The notes under the pieces: model-generated
Database searches by the model: none
What the model was told of the DNA's origin: nothing
Seen by the model: the letters and a program-made list of their open reading frames with translations, nothing else
Shown: piece by piece, positions 15,650 through 22,930 of the stretch
Layout: the number at the start of each line of letters is the position of its first letter
Numbering within the stretch: the stretch's first letter is position 1
IMG/VR virus record: IMGVR_UViG_3300031645_001454
Location: 1 to 37,131 of that record
DNA: 37,131 nucleotides
Strand: one strand, 5' to 3'
DNA from: a virus
Position numbers and translations under genes: made by a program

Positions 15650-15847
15650 ATGGAAAGTTTAGCTGAAGCATTACCAAAAGAGCAACAAAGAGTCCGTGAA
15701 ATTTTAAGTTATTACAAAGAAATTCCTGCCGGGCAATTTGGCGCGATTATGATCGAATCAGCTTTGCGCTTTGCAGATAAAGCTGCGGCAAACGGAGACG
15801 TTATACAAATGACAAGGGCTTATAAAGCCCTCTGCGAGATAAAGTAA
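15650..15847 (+). CDS. Hypothetical small conserved protein (cargo gene)
   Basis: 65 residues, starting MESLAEALPKEQQRVREIL, with GAGG upstream. Small all-helical proteins with this beginning, a central PAGQFGAIMIESALR segment and a closing MTRAYKAL segment are familiar as hypothetical proteins of phages and plasmids; I know no function. It follows attC-like site D, but no convincing fifth site follows it. Confidence 0.6.
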   Translation: MESLAEALPKEQQRVREILSYYKEIPAGQFGAIMIESALRFADKAAANGDVIQMTRAYKALCEIK

Positions 15848-15954
15848 GATAACAGATGGATAAGAGGAAAATATGTCCCAAGAAGATTTGGCCGGCTGGT
15901 CCAAATTGCATATTTGAGCTAAAGCGGTTAGATTAGCAAAAGGAGGGGTTTGCA

Positions 15955-16263
15955 ATGAAGAGACACTTGATAAGTATGGCTATAGTAATAATGATTGTGA
16001 CAGCTGGGGCCGCCGGCCGGGCTGGGGCCGATGACTGCATGCGTTACAATAACCGCAAGGTCTGTCCTGGGGATAGCGCCTTTGATGCGATTACGCTGTT
16101 CGGCGAACCCGACAAAAGTGCCGTCGGCGAAGTTAGAGGGCCGCTGGGGAGTCGCAATATCGAGTTATGGATCTATCAACACAAAATGTGGCGCTGGGAA
16201 TTGACGGTGGCCAATGGCCGGGTCCTGGTGATCAAGAAGGTACGCCTGCGCAGGGTTAGATAA
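15955..16263 (+). CDS. Small secreted DUF2845-like protein (second copy)
   Basis: 102 residues with a strong ribosome site (AAAGGAGGGG). A signal peptide spans about residues 1-25 (ending GRAGA-DD). The mature part has CMRYNNRKVCPGDSAFD, FGEPDKSAVGEVR and ELWIYQHKMWRWELTV, matching DUF2845 and the gene at 1742-2026, with an Arg-rich end. Identity between the two is limited to the motif positions, so they diverged long ago or entered separately. It lies at the end of the cargo region, before head genes. Periplasmic location expected; function unknown. Confidence 0.7.
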   Translation: MKRHLISMAIVIMIVTAGAAGRAGADDCMRYNNRKVCPGDSAFDAITLFGEPDKSAVGEVRGPLGSRNIELWIYQHKMWRWELTVANGRVLVIKKVRLRRVR

Positions 16264-16300
16264 AAACTTCTTCTTAAAGTTACCCAAAAAGGTGTTGAAC

Positions 16301-16377
16301 TTTGCTTCGCCCCCTCCGAAGGGGACAGAGCTCAGAGCGGCTAGGGCGTTTCACGCCCGGCCTGGAGGTCTGTCCCC
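16301..16377 (-). repeat. 57-bp palindrome-ended repeat, copy R1, with GC-rich tail
   Basis: Positions 16321-16377 begin GGGGACAG and end CTGTCCCC. They are the exact reverse complement (57 of 57) of 18396-18452. The tail on the left (16301-16320, TTTGCTTCGCCCCCTCCGAA) corresponds to the tail that follows the other copies on the right. It looks like a REP or small MITE-type element. It lies in the 337-base gap between the DUF2845 and gpW-like genes. Confidence 0.7.
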
Positions 16378-16390
16378 GCATTAAGACAGC

Positions 16391-16440
16391 CTGGGTTCAG
16401 GGTTTTTAACTTTGAACTCTGAACTTTGAACTTTGAACTG
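16391..16440. repeat. 7-bp repeat cluster (GAACTTT / GAACTCT)
   Basis: Consecutive heptamers such as TTGAACT, CTGAACT and TTGAACT follow GGGTTCAGGG. It is one of four such clusters in the window (also near 19901, 22139 and 26673), all between genes. Confidence 0.65.
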
Positions 16441-16447
16441 ACCCACA

Positions 16448-16475
16448 GGTCCGCCGTTCGGCGGGCCTTTTTTTT
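16448..16475 (+). terminator. Rho-independent terminator
   Basis: GGTCCGCC pairs with GGCGGGCC (one G-U) around GTTC and is followed by eight T. It separates the cargo region from the head operon. Confidence 0.75.
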
Positions 16476-16524
16476 GCCTTTTCCCTTTTTAATTGCAAAA
16501 AAACCTCCCTTTTTGAAAATATTA

Positions 16525-16560
16525 TGTCTCTGTTGTCTCTGTTGTCTCTGTTGTCTCTGT
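16525..16560 (+). repeat. Four tandem copies of a 9-mer
   Basis: TGTCTCTGT is repeated four times without interruption, just upstream of the gpW-like gene. It lies in a pyrimidine-rich, AT-richer stretch where a late promoter or regulator site could be. An open frame through it encodes a Cys-Leu repeat and is not credible as a gene. Confidence 0.7.
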
Positions 16561-16600
16561 TGTATTAGACAAACCCCGCCTTATCCGCCATATTCTCTCT

Positions 16601-16843
16601 ATGGCAATATTTACGATTACAGAGTGTGACGAAGTGTTAGCCGCGTGTAAACAGGCGATCATAAAGGTGCTTGCGGGGCAATCGCATGAGCTCGAAACCG
16701 CCGGTTTTCGGCGCAAAGTGACGCGCGCCGATTTACCCGATATCGAGGGCACCATTAAGACGTTTAAGGCGTATCGCGACGAAGCTGACACTGGTTCGAC
16801 CGGGAGCAACCGGATTAATGTGGCGCGGGTGCGGCGATGGTAA
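16601..16843 (+). CDS. Head-tail joining protein, gpW-like
   Basis: 80 residues, close to lambda gpW (68) in size and placed between terminase and portal as in lambda. The pattern of a helix (ECDEVLAACKQAIIKVLAGQ), a two-stranded turn (SHELETAGFRRKVTRADLPD), a second helix (IEGTIKTFKAYRDEAD) and a basic tail fits the gpW fold. gpW plugs the portal and joins the tail. It overlaps the portal start by 7 bases. The call rests on position and layout. Confidence 0.7.
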   Translation: MAIFTITECDEVLAACKQAIIKVLAGQSHELETAGFRRKVTRADLPDIEGTIKTFKAYRDEADTGSTGSNRINVARVRRW

Positions 16844-18432
16844 GGGGCGCCAAGAAGAAAACGTCCGTCAAGCCTAGTCTTTTTGATCGGGCGGTGGCGG
16901 TAATCAGTCCTGAACGGGGTTTGCGACGTTTACAGGCCCGGCATGCGATTAATGCTCTTGGCCAGCTCGGGAACCGGGTTTCGCGTACCGGTGGCGGTTA
17001 CGGCGGGACTTTGTCAGGTTGGCGGCCAAAGGTTTTGACGGCTCGGGGTGAAGCTCGGGAGCGGGAAATTATTGCCCGACGCTCGGCTGATCTGGCGGGC
17101 TCCAATGCCCACGCTGCGAGCCTGGTTGATGGGCTTCTGAATAATTCGGTAGGTATTGGTTTACGGCCTCAGGCTCAACCCCAACACAAAATGTTAGGGA
17201 TCAGCCAGGAGGCCGCTTCCGAGGTTGCCGCCCAGGCGGAATGGGCCTGGAAGCTTTGGGGTCGCAGTGCCGGGGCCGATGGCTCCTCGATTATGAATCT
17301 CCAGCGCCGGGCTTTCTGGTCGGCCATGGTTTATGGTGAGCACTTAAGTTTACCGTTAATGTTGAGTCCTAAAGAAAGGCAGAAAGCGGATCTCAAGTTC
17401 GCCCTGGCGGTCCGCCTTCTGGATCCGGCCCGGCTGCAGACACCGGTCCATTTAACCCGTGCCGCCAATATCTATGACGGTATCGAGCTCGACCAACACT
17501 CCCGGCCGCTGGCCTATCATCTGGCCGACCCGCAAGGGGTTAATGCAGTTCTGAAAAAAGCCGATTTTAAACGGATCAGCGCCCGTAAAGGGCATCGCCA
17601 TAATGTCCTGCACGGGTTTATCGCGAACGAGCCCGAGAAAGCGCGCGGGGTTTCGGTTTTAGCCCCGGCCTTAAAGGCGTTCCGCGATCTGGCCGACTAT
17701 CTCGACTTCGAACTGGTCGGGGCGATTGTGGCGGCCTCTTTTCCGATGTTTGTGGAATCCGCCAATCCGATGGAAACGGGACGCAGTTTTGCACCGACCG
17801 ATACCGGTAACAGCAGCACCGGGATTCCGGCTCACCAGGAAGTTGAACCGGGGCAGATCCTTTATGGCCGACCGGGTGAAAAACCCCACGTCTTAAAGAA
17901 TGAGCGGCCCGGCAACTCTTTTGAAGCCTTTGTCGAGCTGTTGTTACGCTCGGTCGGGGCCGCCGCCGGGATGCCTTATGAAGTCCTGGCAAAAGATTTT
18001 TCCAAAACTAATTACTCTTCCGCCCGCGCCGCTTTGATGGAAGCCTGGCGGGTCTTTATCACACATCGAACCTGGCTGGTTGAAACCTTGTGCCGGCCGC
18101 TTTACGAGATGGTCTTTGAAGAGGCTTTTTTGCGGGGCATGATTACCCTGCCGCCAGGCGCTCCCGATTTTTACGAGAACCGGGCGGCCTGGACCAACAC
18201 CCTCTGGATCGGCCCGGCCCGGGGCCATATCGACCCCTTGAAAGAGATGAAAGCTAATACCCAGGGCTTGGAAGCAGATATTATCACACTCTCCGATATC
18301 GCAGGGGAACAAGGCCGTGACTGGGAAACCCAGATCACCCAACGCCAACGCGAAAGAGAAATGCAACAGCCGCCTGAACCAGCCGCCGCAGAGGTGGGGA
18401 CAGACCTCCAGGCCGGGCGTGAAACGCCCTAG
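16837..18432 (+). CDS. Portal protein, lambda gpB family
   Basis: 531 residues, the usual size for lambda-type portals. The N-terminus is basic; GWRPKVLTARGEAREREIIARRSADLAGSNAHAASLV matches the opening of the phage_portal_2 family, followed by GVSVLAPALKAFRDLADYLD and LAKDFSKTNYSSARAALMEAW (about 390), a signature of this family. It forms the dodecameric ring through which DNA enters. The last 12 residues and the stop codon are encoded by repeat R2 (18396-18452), so the native C-terminus was probably replaced. Coupled to the gpW-like gene. Confidence 0.92.
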   Translation: MVRGAKKKTSVKPSLFDRAVAVISPERGLRRLQARHAINALGQLGNRVSRTGGGYGGTLSGWRPKVLTARGEAREREIIARRSADLAGSNAHAASLVDGLLNNSVGIGLRPQAQPQHKMLGISQEAASEVAAQAEWAWKLWGRSAGADGSSIMNLQRRAFWSAMVYGEHLSLPLMLSPKERQKADLKFALAVRLLDPARLQTPVHLTRAANIYDGIELDQHSRPLAYHLADPQGVNAVLKKADFKRISARKGHRHNVLHGFIANEPEKARGVSVLAPALKAFRDLADYLDFELVGAIVAASFPMFVESANPMETGRSFAPTDTGNSSTGIPAHQEVEPGQILYGRPGEKPHVLKNERPGNSFEAFVELLLRSVGAAAGMPYEVLAKDFSKTNYSSARAALMEAWRVFITHRTWLVETLCRPLYEMVFEEAFLRGMITLPPGAPDFYENRAAWTNTLWIGPARGHIDPLKEMKANTQGLEADIITLSDIAGEQGRDWETQITQRQREREMQQPPEPAAAEVGTDLQAGRETP

Positions 18433-18474
18433 CCGCTCTGAGCTCTGTCCCCTTGCGAAGCAGGGCGGAGCGAT
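18396..18474 (+). repeat. 57-bp palindrome-ended repeat, copy R2, inside the portal 3' end
   Basis: GGGGACAG at 18396 to CTGTCCCC at 18452 is the exact inverse of R1. The tail TTGCGAAGCAGGGCGGAGCG follows. The element supplies the last portal codons and the stop TAG (18430-18432). Confidence 0.75.
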
Positions 18475-18521
18475 AGTCAAACTGGCTCGCTGGTTATTCA
18501 AGACAGAAGGAAAGAAATAAA

Positions 18522-19898
18522 ATGAACTTAGCTGATATTGTGAACGGACCATGGGCGGTGACACCGCAGATGTTGAACGAGATCCGGGGGATCTATGCGA
18601 CCCATTTAAAGGGTGACAAGATCGATCTGGAAGCGGTCGAAGCCCGGCTCGGACGGCCGTTGAACAATGAGCCGAAACCTTATCAAGTAGTTGATGGGGT
18701 GGCGGTAATCGAGATTCATGGGGTGATCGGCAAGCGTATGAATATGTTTACCCGGATTTCGGGCGGGGTCTCAACCGATCGCGCCCGGCTCGATCTTGCC
18801 GAAGCTCTGGACGATCCTGACGTCAGTGCGATTTTACTCGATATCGATTCACCCGGCGGCTCTGTGGAAGGAACTCCGGATCTTTATAATGAGATCCTGG
18901 CGGGGCGCTCGGTGATGCCGATTGTGGCGTTTTCGGACGGGACGATCGCTTCTGCCGCCTACTGGTTGGCGGCCGCAACCCATAAGATCTTTATCGCCAA
19001 TGATGCAACCGTGGTCGGTTCAATCGGGGTGGTTGCCGCGCATCAGGATATCAGCGGGGCGGAAGCTAAAACGGGGGTCAAGACAACGGAGATCACGGCC
19101 GGCCGTTATAAACGGGTGGCCTCCAGTTACAAAGCGCTCGATGACGAAGGGCGGGCCGATATTCAGGCGCGGATCGATTATATCTACGGTTATTTTGTCG
19201 ATTCAGTGGCTGCAGGCCGTGGAGTATCGGTTGATACGGTTTTAGAGAAGATGGCCGACGGGCGGATTTTTATCGGTAAACAGAGTGTTGAAAACGGTTT
19301 GGTGGACGGTGTTGCCGCCAAAGCCGATCTTATAGCAAGAATCAAGGCCGGGGAGTTTGACGACCTGGTGCAACCTGCGGCCGGTGTTGTCGCAGCCAAC
19401 CAAGAGGTAAAAATTATGGATATTGCAAGTTTGAAAAAAGAACATCCTGCACTGGTCGCTGAAATTGAAGCTGAAGCCCTGGCCAAAGCCCTGCCCGAAG
19501 CTGAGACTCTGGCGATTACTGGTGAACGGACGCGGGTTTTAGATCTGCACCAGGCGGTTTTTGGAGAAGAGGCCGGGACCCGGTTATCGAGTATTGTTAA
19601 TTCAGGCGTCAATGCGGATCAGGTTAAAGCCCTGGCCGGAGCCCTGCCCACACCAACGATCGTCGCTCAGGAGAGCCCCTCACGGGCTGAGATCCTGGCC
19701 GCGCTCGAAGCTGCCGGGCCGGAAGATGTGGATGGTAAAACGCCGGTTAAAAGCGAGGAAGAGGATGCAGCCCAGGCTTTTGAAACCAAGATCAAGGAGT
19801 ATCGGGTGGAACATGATTGCAGTCGCGGTAAAGCGATGTCGAAAATGACCCGCGAATGGCCGGAACTGCACAAAGCCTGGCTCGAAAGCAAGCAATAA
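18522..19898 (+). CDS. S49 family capsid protease with C-terminal scaffold
   Basis: 458 residues. The N-terminal about 280 residues are an SppA/S49-type serine protease like lambda gpC: VAVIEIHGVIG (about 64), LDIDSPGGSVEGT (about 106) and ASAAYWLAAATHKIFIAND with VVGSIGVV (about 145-172). The Ser of ASAAYWLA and a Lys further on (GRYKRV, about 200) are the expected catalytic pair. The C-terminal part from Met299 is helical, charged and scaffold-like. As in lambda C/Nu3, an internal start probably gives the separate scaffold. It processes prohead proteins during maturation. Confidence 0.9.
   Translation: MNLADIVNGPWAVTPQMLNEIRGIYATHLKGDKIDLEAVEARLGRPLNNEPKPYQVVDGVAVIEIHGVIGKRMNMFTRISGGVSTDRARLDLAEALDDPDVSAILLDIDSPGGSVEGTPDLYNEILAGRSVMPIVAFSDGTIASAAYWLAAATHKIFIANDATVVGSIGVVAAHQDISGAEAKTGVKTTEITAGRYKRVASSYKALDDEGRADIQARIDYIYGYFVDSVAAGRGVSVDTVLEKMADGRIFIGKQSVENGLVDGVAAKADLIARIKAGEFDDLVQPAAGVVAANQEVKIMDIASLKKEHPALVAEIEAEALAKALPEAETLAITGERTRVLDLHQAVFGEEAGTRLSSIVNSGVNADQVKALAGALPTPTIVAQESPSRAEILAALEAAGPEDVDGKTPVKSEEEDAAQAFETKIKEYRVEHDCSRGKAMSKMTREWPELHKAWLESKQ
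19416..19898 (+). CDS. Internal in-frame scaffold protein
   Basis: An ATG at 19416 in the protease frame has AAGAGG 8 bases upstream and would give 160 residues beginning MDIASLKKEHPALVAEIEAE. The product is acidic and helical with a basic, Lys/Trp-containing end (MTREWPELHKAWLESK), as expected for a capsid scaffold that binds coat protein with its C-terminus. Lambda Nu3 arises the same way inside gene C. Inferred from the internal ribosome site and family precedent. Confidence 0.6.
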   Translation: MDIASLKKEHPALVAEIEAEALAKALPEAETLAITGERTRVLDLHQAVFGEEAGTRLSSIVNSGVNADQVKALAGALPTPTIVAQESPSRAEILAALEAAGPEDVDGKTPVKSEEEDAAQAFETKIKEYRVEHDCSRGKAMSKMTREWPELHKAWLESKQ

Positions 19899-19900
19899 AT

Positions 19901-19960
19901 CAGTTCAACGTTCAGGGTTCAAAGTTCAAAGTTCAAAACCCTGAACTCTGAACTCTGAAC
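19901..19960. repeat. 7-bp repeat cluster with hairpin
   Basis: Tandem TTCAAAG heptamers are flanked by GTTCAGGGTT (about 19910) and AACCCTGAAC (about 19938), which can pair. Then CTGAACT units follow. Lies between the protease and decoration genes. Confidence 0.65.
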
Positions 19961-19981
19961 AGATAAATAAGGAGATTTACC

Positions 19982-20368
19982 ATGAATAAAGATAGCAAAA
20001 CTTTTGTTGCCGGGGCCGCTCTGGCGCAAAAACGCCTGGTTAAACTAGCGTCCGGCGAACTGGCCTACAACACAGCGACCTCGACCGATGACTATATCGG
20101 GGTTAATGATTACGCTGTGGCTGAAGATGATAATGCCAATGTTATCCTGGCGAACCGGGGGGGCACGGTCGAGTTGACCGCCGCCGGCGCGATTACAGCC
20201 GGGGCCCGGATCTATGCCGCCGCCGACGGTAAAGTCCAAGCGGTCCCGGCCGTCGATGCAACTTATCGTCTGGTTGGTATCGCCCTGGTCGCGGCCACAG
20301 CGGATGGTGATATTATTGAATGTCTGCTCTGCGGTTGGGCTGAGACCTTAACCGTCACCGGGTCGTAG
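19982..20368 (+). CDS. Head decoration protein (DUF2190-like)
   Basis: 128 residues with AAGGAG before the ATG. It is mostly beta-strand, rich in Ala/Gly/Val: VAGAALAQKRLVKLASGELA at the start, IGVNDYAVAEDDNANVIL, GTVELTAAGAITAGARIYAAADGKVQ in the middle and VGIALVAATADGDIIECLL at the end. This is the pattern of DUF2190 / gpD-like decoration proteins that trimerise on the expanded capsid. It lies between protease and major capsid genes, as gpD does in lambda. Confidence 0.8.
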   Translation: MNKDSKTFVAGAALAQKRLVKLASGELAYNTATSTDDYIGVNDYAVAEDDNANVILANRGGTVELTAAGAITAGARIYAAADGKVQAVPAVDATYRLVGIALVAATADGDIIECLLCGWAETLTVTGS

Positions 20369-20443
20369 GGTTGTAAGCTAGCAAAGCCGGGTTTACTAAA
20401 CGGTAATCCTGTCTATTTACGTTATAAATAAAAGGAGGCAATT

Positions 20444-21403
20444 ATGCCCAGGTTAAAAAGTGCCAACACCCTACGTCCCGATCTCGGGGCTGTAGCCATT
20501 GAATATGCCCTCGAGGCAAGCCAGCGCGGCTTTATCGGCGTTGAAGTTATGCCGGTTTTCGAAACCCCTGAGCAGTCCGGTGAATACCCGGTTATCCCGG
20601 TTGAATCCCTGCTCAAACTGCAGGATACCAAACGCGCGGCCCGGTCCGCTTACGGGCGCAGTGATTATGAGTTTGAGTCTGCCGATTTCGCTTGTAAAGA
20701 GGATGGTTGGGAAGAACCGGTCGATGACGGCGAAGCGAAGATGTACGCCACCTATTTCGACGCCGAAGAGCTGGCCGTCCAGCGGGCTCTTGATGTCGTA
20801 TTGCGGGCCCAGGAGAAACGGATCGCCACAGCGGTGATGAATACGACTAATTTTTCTGTGAACAACGTTTCGGTCAAATGGACCGCCCCCGCAACAGCGG
20901 TGCCGCGGGCCAATATTAAGGCCGCTCGGACGGCGCTGCGCAATGCCACGGGGCTTGAAGGTAATGCGGTGATTCTATCGCTTGATACCTTTGAAAATGC
21001 GATGTTGTGCGCGGAATTTCTGGATCATGTCAAATACACCAACCCGGTATTACTGGAAAATTTCGAGACCCAGAAAAAATTGATGGCGCTGTATCTGGGG
21101 ATTGACCGGGTTTTAGTCGGCAACGCCTCATATGACGCCGGGAAGAAGGGTCAAGCCCTTTCGGCAACCGCGATCTGGCCGACGGCTTACGGGATGGTGG
21201 CCCAGATCGGCACTAACGCCCAGGACCTGCGCGAGCCCTGCCTCGGTCGGTCGTTTTTGTGGACTGCCGATACCCCTGACAATGTCGTGGTTGAGCAGTA
21301 TCGCGAAGATCAGACCCGGTCTGATATCTACCGCGTGCGCCAGTATATGGATGAGAAATTCGTCTGTATCGCGGCCGGTTATCTGTTGGGTAATCTGGCT
21401 TAG
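20444..21403 (+). CDS. Major capsid protein
   Basis: 319 residues; AAAGGAGG precedes the ATG. Order (protease, decoration, capsid) and size fit a HK97-fold coat protein. Visible pieces include an extended N-arm (ALEASQRGFIGVEVMPVFETPEQSG), an E-loop-like charged stretch (YGRSDYEFESADFACKEDGW), a spine helix (YFDAEELAVQRALDVVLRAQEKRIATAV), and a domain with LDHVKYTNPVLLENFETQKKLMALYLG. It ends with EQYREDQTRSDIYRVRQYMDEKFVC, a segment typical of one widespread prophage coat family. No delta domain or long N-terminal scaffold is needed because a separate scaffold is present. Confidence 0.85.
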   Translation: MPRLKSANTLRPDLGAVAIEYALEASQRGFIGVEVMPVFETPEQSGEYPVIPVESLLKLQDTKRAARSAYGRSDYEFESADFACKEDGWEEPVDDGEAKMYATYFDAEELAVQRALDVVLRAQEKRIATAVMNTTNFSVNNVSVKWTAPATAVPRANIKAARTALRNATGLEGNAVILSLDTFENAMLCAEFLDHVKYTNPVLLENFETQKKLMALYLGIDRVLVGNASYDAGKKGQALSATAIWPTAYGMVAQIGTNAQDLREPCLGRSFLWTADTPDNVVVEQYREDQTRSDIYRVRQYMDEKFVCIAAGYLLGNLA

Positions 21404-21426
21404 GCCATTTTTAGCTGCCTCGATGT

Positions 21427-21505
21427 GGGGACAGTCCTCCAGGCGCTGGCTGCAAGCCGGTCGCTGCTCTGAGCACTGTCCCCTTGCGAAGCAGGGCGAA
21501 GCGAT
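21427..21505 (+). repeat. 57-bp palindrome-ended repeat, copy R3
   Basis: It has the same length (21427-21483), ends (GGGGACAG, CTGTCCCC) and right-hand tail (TTGCGAAGCAGGGCGAAGCG) as R2. The central 30 bases are largely different while CCTCCAGG and GCTCTGAGC are kept. It is a diverged member of the family. Confidence 0.7.
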
Positions 21506-21543
21506 GTTTATAGTTGACCGCTTAAACTTAAAGGTTTGTTTCC

Positions 21544-22122
21544 ATGTTTGATATCCAGCTTGAAGGTTTAGACGAAGCCCTGGCCCTGTTCGGTCCTAAA
21601 AAGGTCGATAAGGCTCAGGGTCGGGCGCTCAATCTGGCCGCGCGTAAAGGCCGGGTTGAGGCTTCGCGGCGGATCCGCAAGCATTGGAATATCAAAGCTA
21701 AAGATGTCAACCAGCGGCTGAAGGTGGTCGCCAAAGCGAACCCCGGGAAGCTTACGGCTGAGATTGTGGCCCGCTCCAGGCCGTTTAGTTTGAGTTATTT
21801 CGGGGCTAAGTATTACCGGGGCACGACCGTGCAAACTAAAAAAAGCGGTCGCCGGTTAAAAAGGTCTTCGGGTCGGTCCGGGGTCTATGTTCAGATCCTG
21901 CGCGGCGGTCCGCAAACCCATTTGCCGGACTCCTTTATGATCGGGCTCTCATCCGGTCATGTCGGGGTTTTTAACCGTATGGGTAAGGCCCGGCTGCCGA
22001 TTCGCGAAGAACGAGCCATTACTTTAGCGAGCATGTTTCAGCAGGCTCAAGTCTATGACCCTGCGGTTAAAGTAATCGGCAAGATCTGGGCGGATGAGTT
22101 CACCCGCCAGTTAACCCTTTAA
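21544..22122 (+). CDS. Tail completion / minor tail protein Z-like
   Basis: 192 residues, basic (many Arg/Lys), lambda gpZ length. The N-terminal IQLEGLDEALALFGPKKVDKAQGRALNLAARKGR and VEASRRIRKHWNIKAKDVNQRL match the prophage minor tail protein Z family. The C-terminal half has SFMIGLSSGHVGVFNRMGKARLPIREE. gpZ acts at the head-proximal end of the tail. The position after the capsid gene and before the tail tube is right. The start has a weak ribosome site. Confidence 0.8.
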   Translation: MFDIQLEGLDEALALFGPKKVDKAQGRALNLAARKGRVEASRRIRKHWNIKAKDVNQRLKVVAKANPGKLTAEIVARSRPFSLSYFGAKYYRGTTVQTKKSGRRLKRSSGRSGVYVQILRGGPQTHLPDSFMIGLSSGHVGVFNRMGKARLPIREERAITLASMFQQAQVYDPAVKVIGKIWADEFTRQLTL

Positions 22123-22138
22123 AACCTGGGGTCGCTTT

Positions 22139-22172
22139 TAACCCTGAACCCTGAACCCTGAACCGAGAACTG
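22139..22172. repeat. 7-bp repeat cluster (CCTGAAC)
   Basis: ACCCTGAACCCTGAACCCTG and a final GAACCGAGAACTG form direct heptamers directly upstream of the next gene. Same family as the clusters at 16391, 19901 and 26673. Confidence 0.6.
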
Positions 22173-22177
22173 ATCAC

Positions 22178-22468
22178 ATGGACCTGCAGGATGATTTCTC
22201 TTTTATATTTGAAGATTCTGAAGATAATATCACCATTGACGGTATCGATTGTGACGGTTTTTTTTGCCGTCCGGATCCGGTTCTCGAACCGTTCCACGGC
22301 GATGGTGCTGAGGCTGCGACCTTTATTCTGGTCCAGCGTGACGACCTTGAGGCTTTGGGTCAATGGCCGGTTGATGCGCCGGTGGTGGTGGTTGATGAAC
22401 TTACTTACCGGGTGGTGCGCGATCACGAAAACGGTGGCCATGTTCTACTCTATGTTGAGGAGGCTTAA
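22178..22468 (+). CDS. Head-tail connector-like protein
   Basis: 96 residues, very acidic at the N-terminus (DLQDDFSFIFEDSEDNITIDGID), then mainly beta (ATFILVQRDDLEALGQWPVD, VVVVDELTYRVVRDHENGGHVLLYV). The closing strand order, with a Y-VV-D---GG---L-L pattern, is that of lambda gpFII-type head-tail attachment proteins, which are of similar size and place. Weak but consistent. It is followed after 5 bases by the next gene. Confidence 0.6.
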   Translation: MDLQDDFSFIFEDSEDNITIDGIDCDGFFCRPDPVLEPFHGDGAEAATFILVQRDDLEALGQWPVDAPVVVVDELTYRVVRDHENGGHVLLYVEEA

Positions 22469-22473
22469 CCCTG

Positions 22474-22929
22474 ATGACTGAAACCGCAACCCTTTTGCAG
22501 GATCTGCAAAGCGCTCTGGCTAACGATGCTGAGTTTGTCGCCTGGTGCATCACGACCTTTGACGCGACTCCGGTCATTCAGATTGATGTTCATGATCTGG
22601 AGCAGGTTGACGATACCGATTTTCCTTTTGTCGGGCTCTTCGATATCGTCCAGGTAGAAGGCCTGACGAGTCCGCACAAGGAGTGGAATCTCAGGGTTAT
22701 GGCCGGGGTTCGGAATACCGAGCTGGCCGCGACCACGGTTAACACTTGTAAACTGAAAACCTATACCGGGCGCTTAGAGTCGGAAAACTTACGCGAAGCG
22801 ATCGCGGCGGCTCTTTTTCGCGGCGGGCTCGGGGCGCAATTAAAAATCGAAGGCTTTCATATTGAACGCAGTTTCCACCCTAAATACTACAGCGGTTTTA
22901 ATCTGACCGTTGAGAAAGTGAGGATTTAA
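22474..22929 (+). CDS. Tail terminator-like protein
   Basis: 151 residues with GAGGAGG before the ATG. Helical start (TETATLLQDLQSALANDAEF), then strands (FPFVGLFDIVQVEG, WNLRVMAGVRN) and a helix LESENLREAIAAALFRGGLG. This layout and the place immediately before the tail tube gene fit tail terminator proteins (lambda gpU-like), which cap the tail tube. Family call by context and fold pattern only. One base separates it from the next gene. Confidence 0.6.
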   Translation: MTETATLLQDLQSALANDAEFVAWCITTFDATPVIQIDVHDLEQVDDTDFPFVGLFDIVQVEGLTSPHKEWNLRVMAGVRNTELAATTVNTCKLKTYTGRLESENLREAIAAALFRGGLGAQLKIEGFHIERSFHPKYYSGFNLTVEKVRI

Positions 22930-22930
22930 A

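Noticed and set aside
15848-15933. Possible fifth attC-like site (AGATAAC ... GTTAGAT)
   Set aside because: The outer boxes exist, but the inner arms do not pair, so it fails the geometry seen in the others.
16426-16629. Open frame with a Cys-Leu repeat
   Set aside because: The repeat is the translation of the 9-mer tandem repeat in an intergenic region with a terminator. No ribosome site or family.
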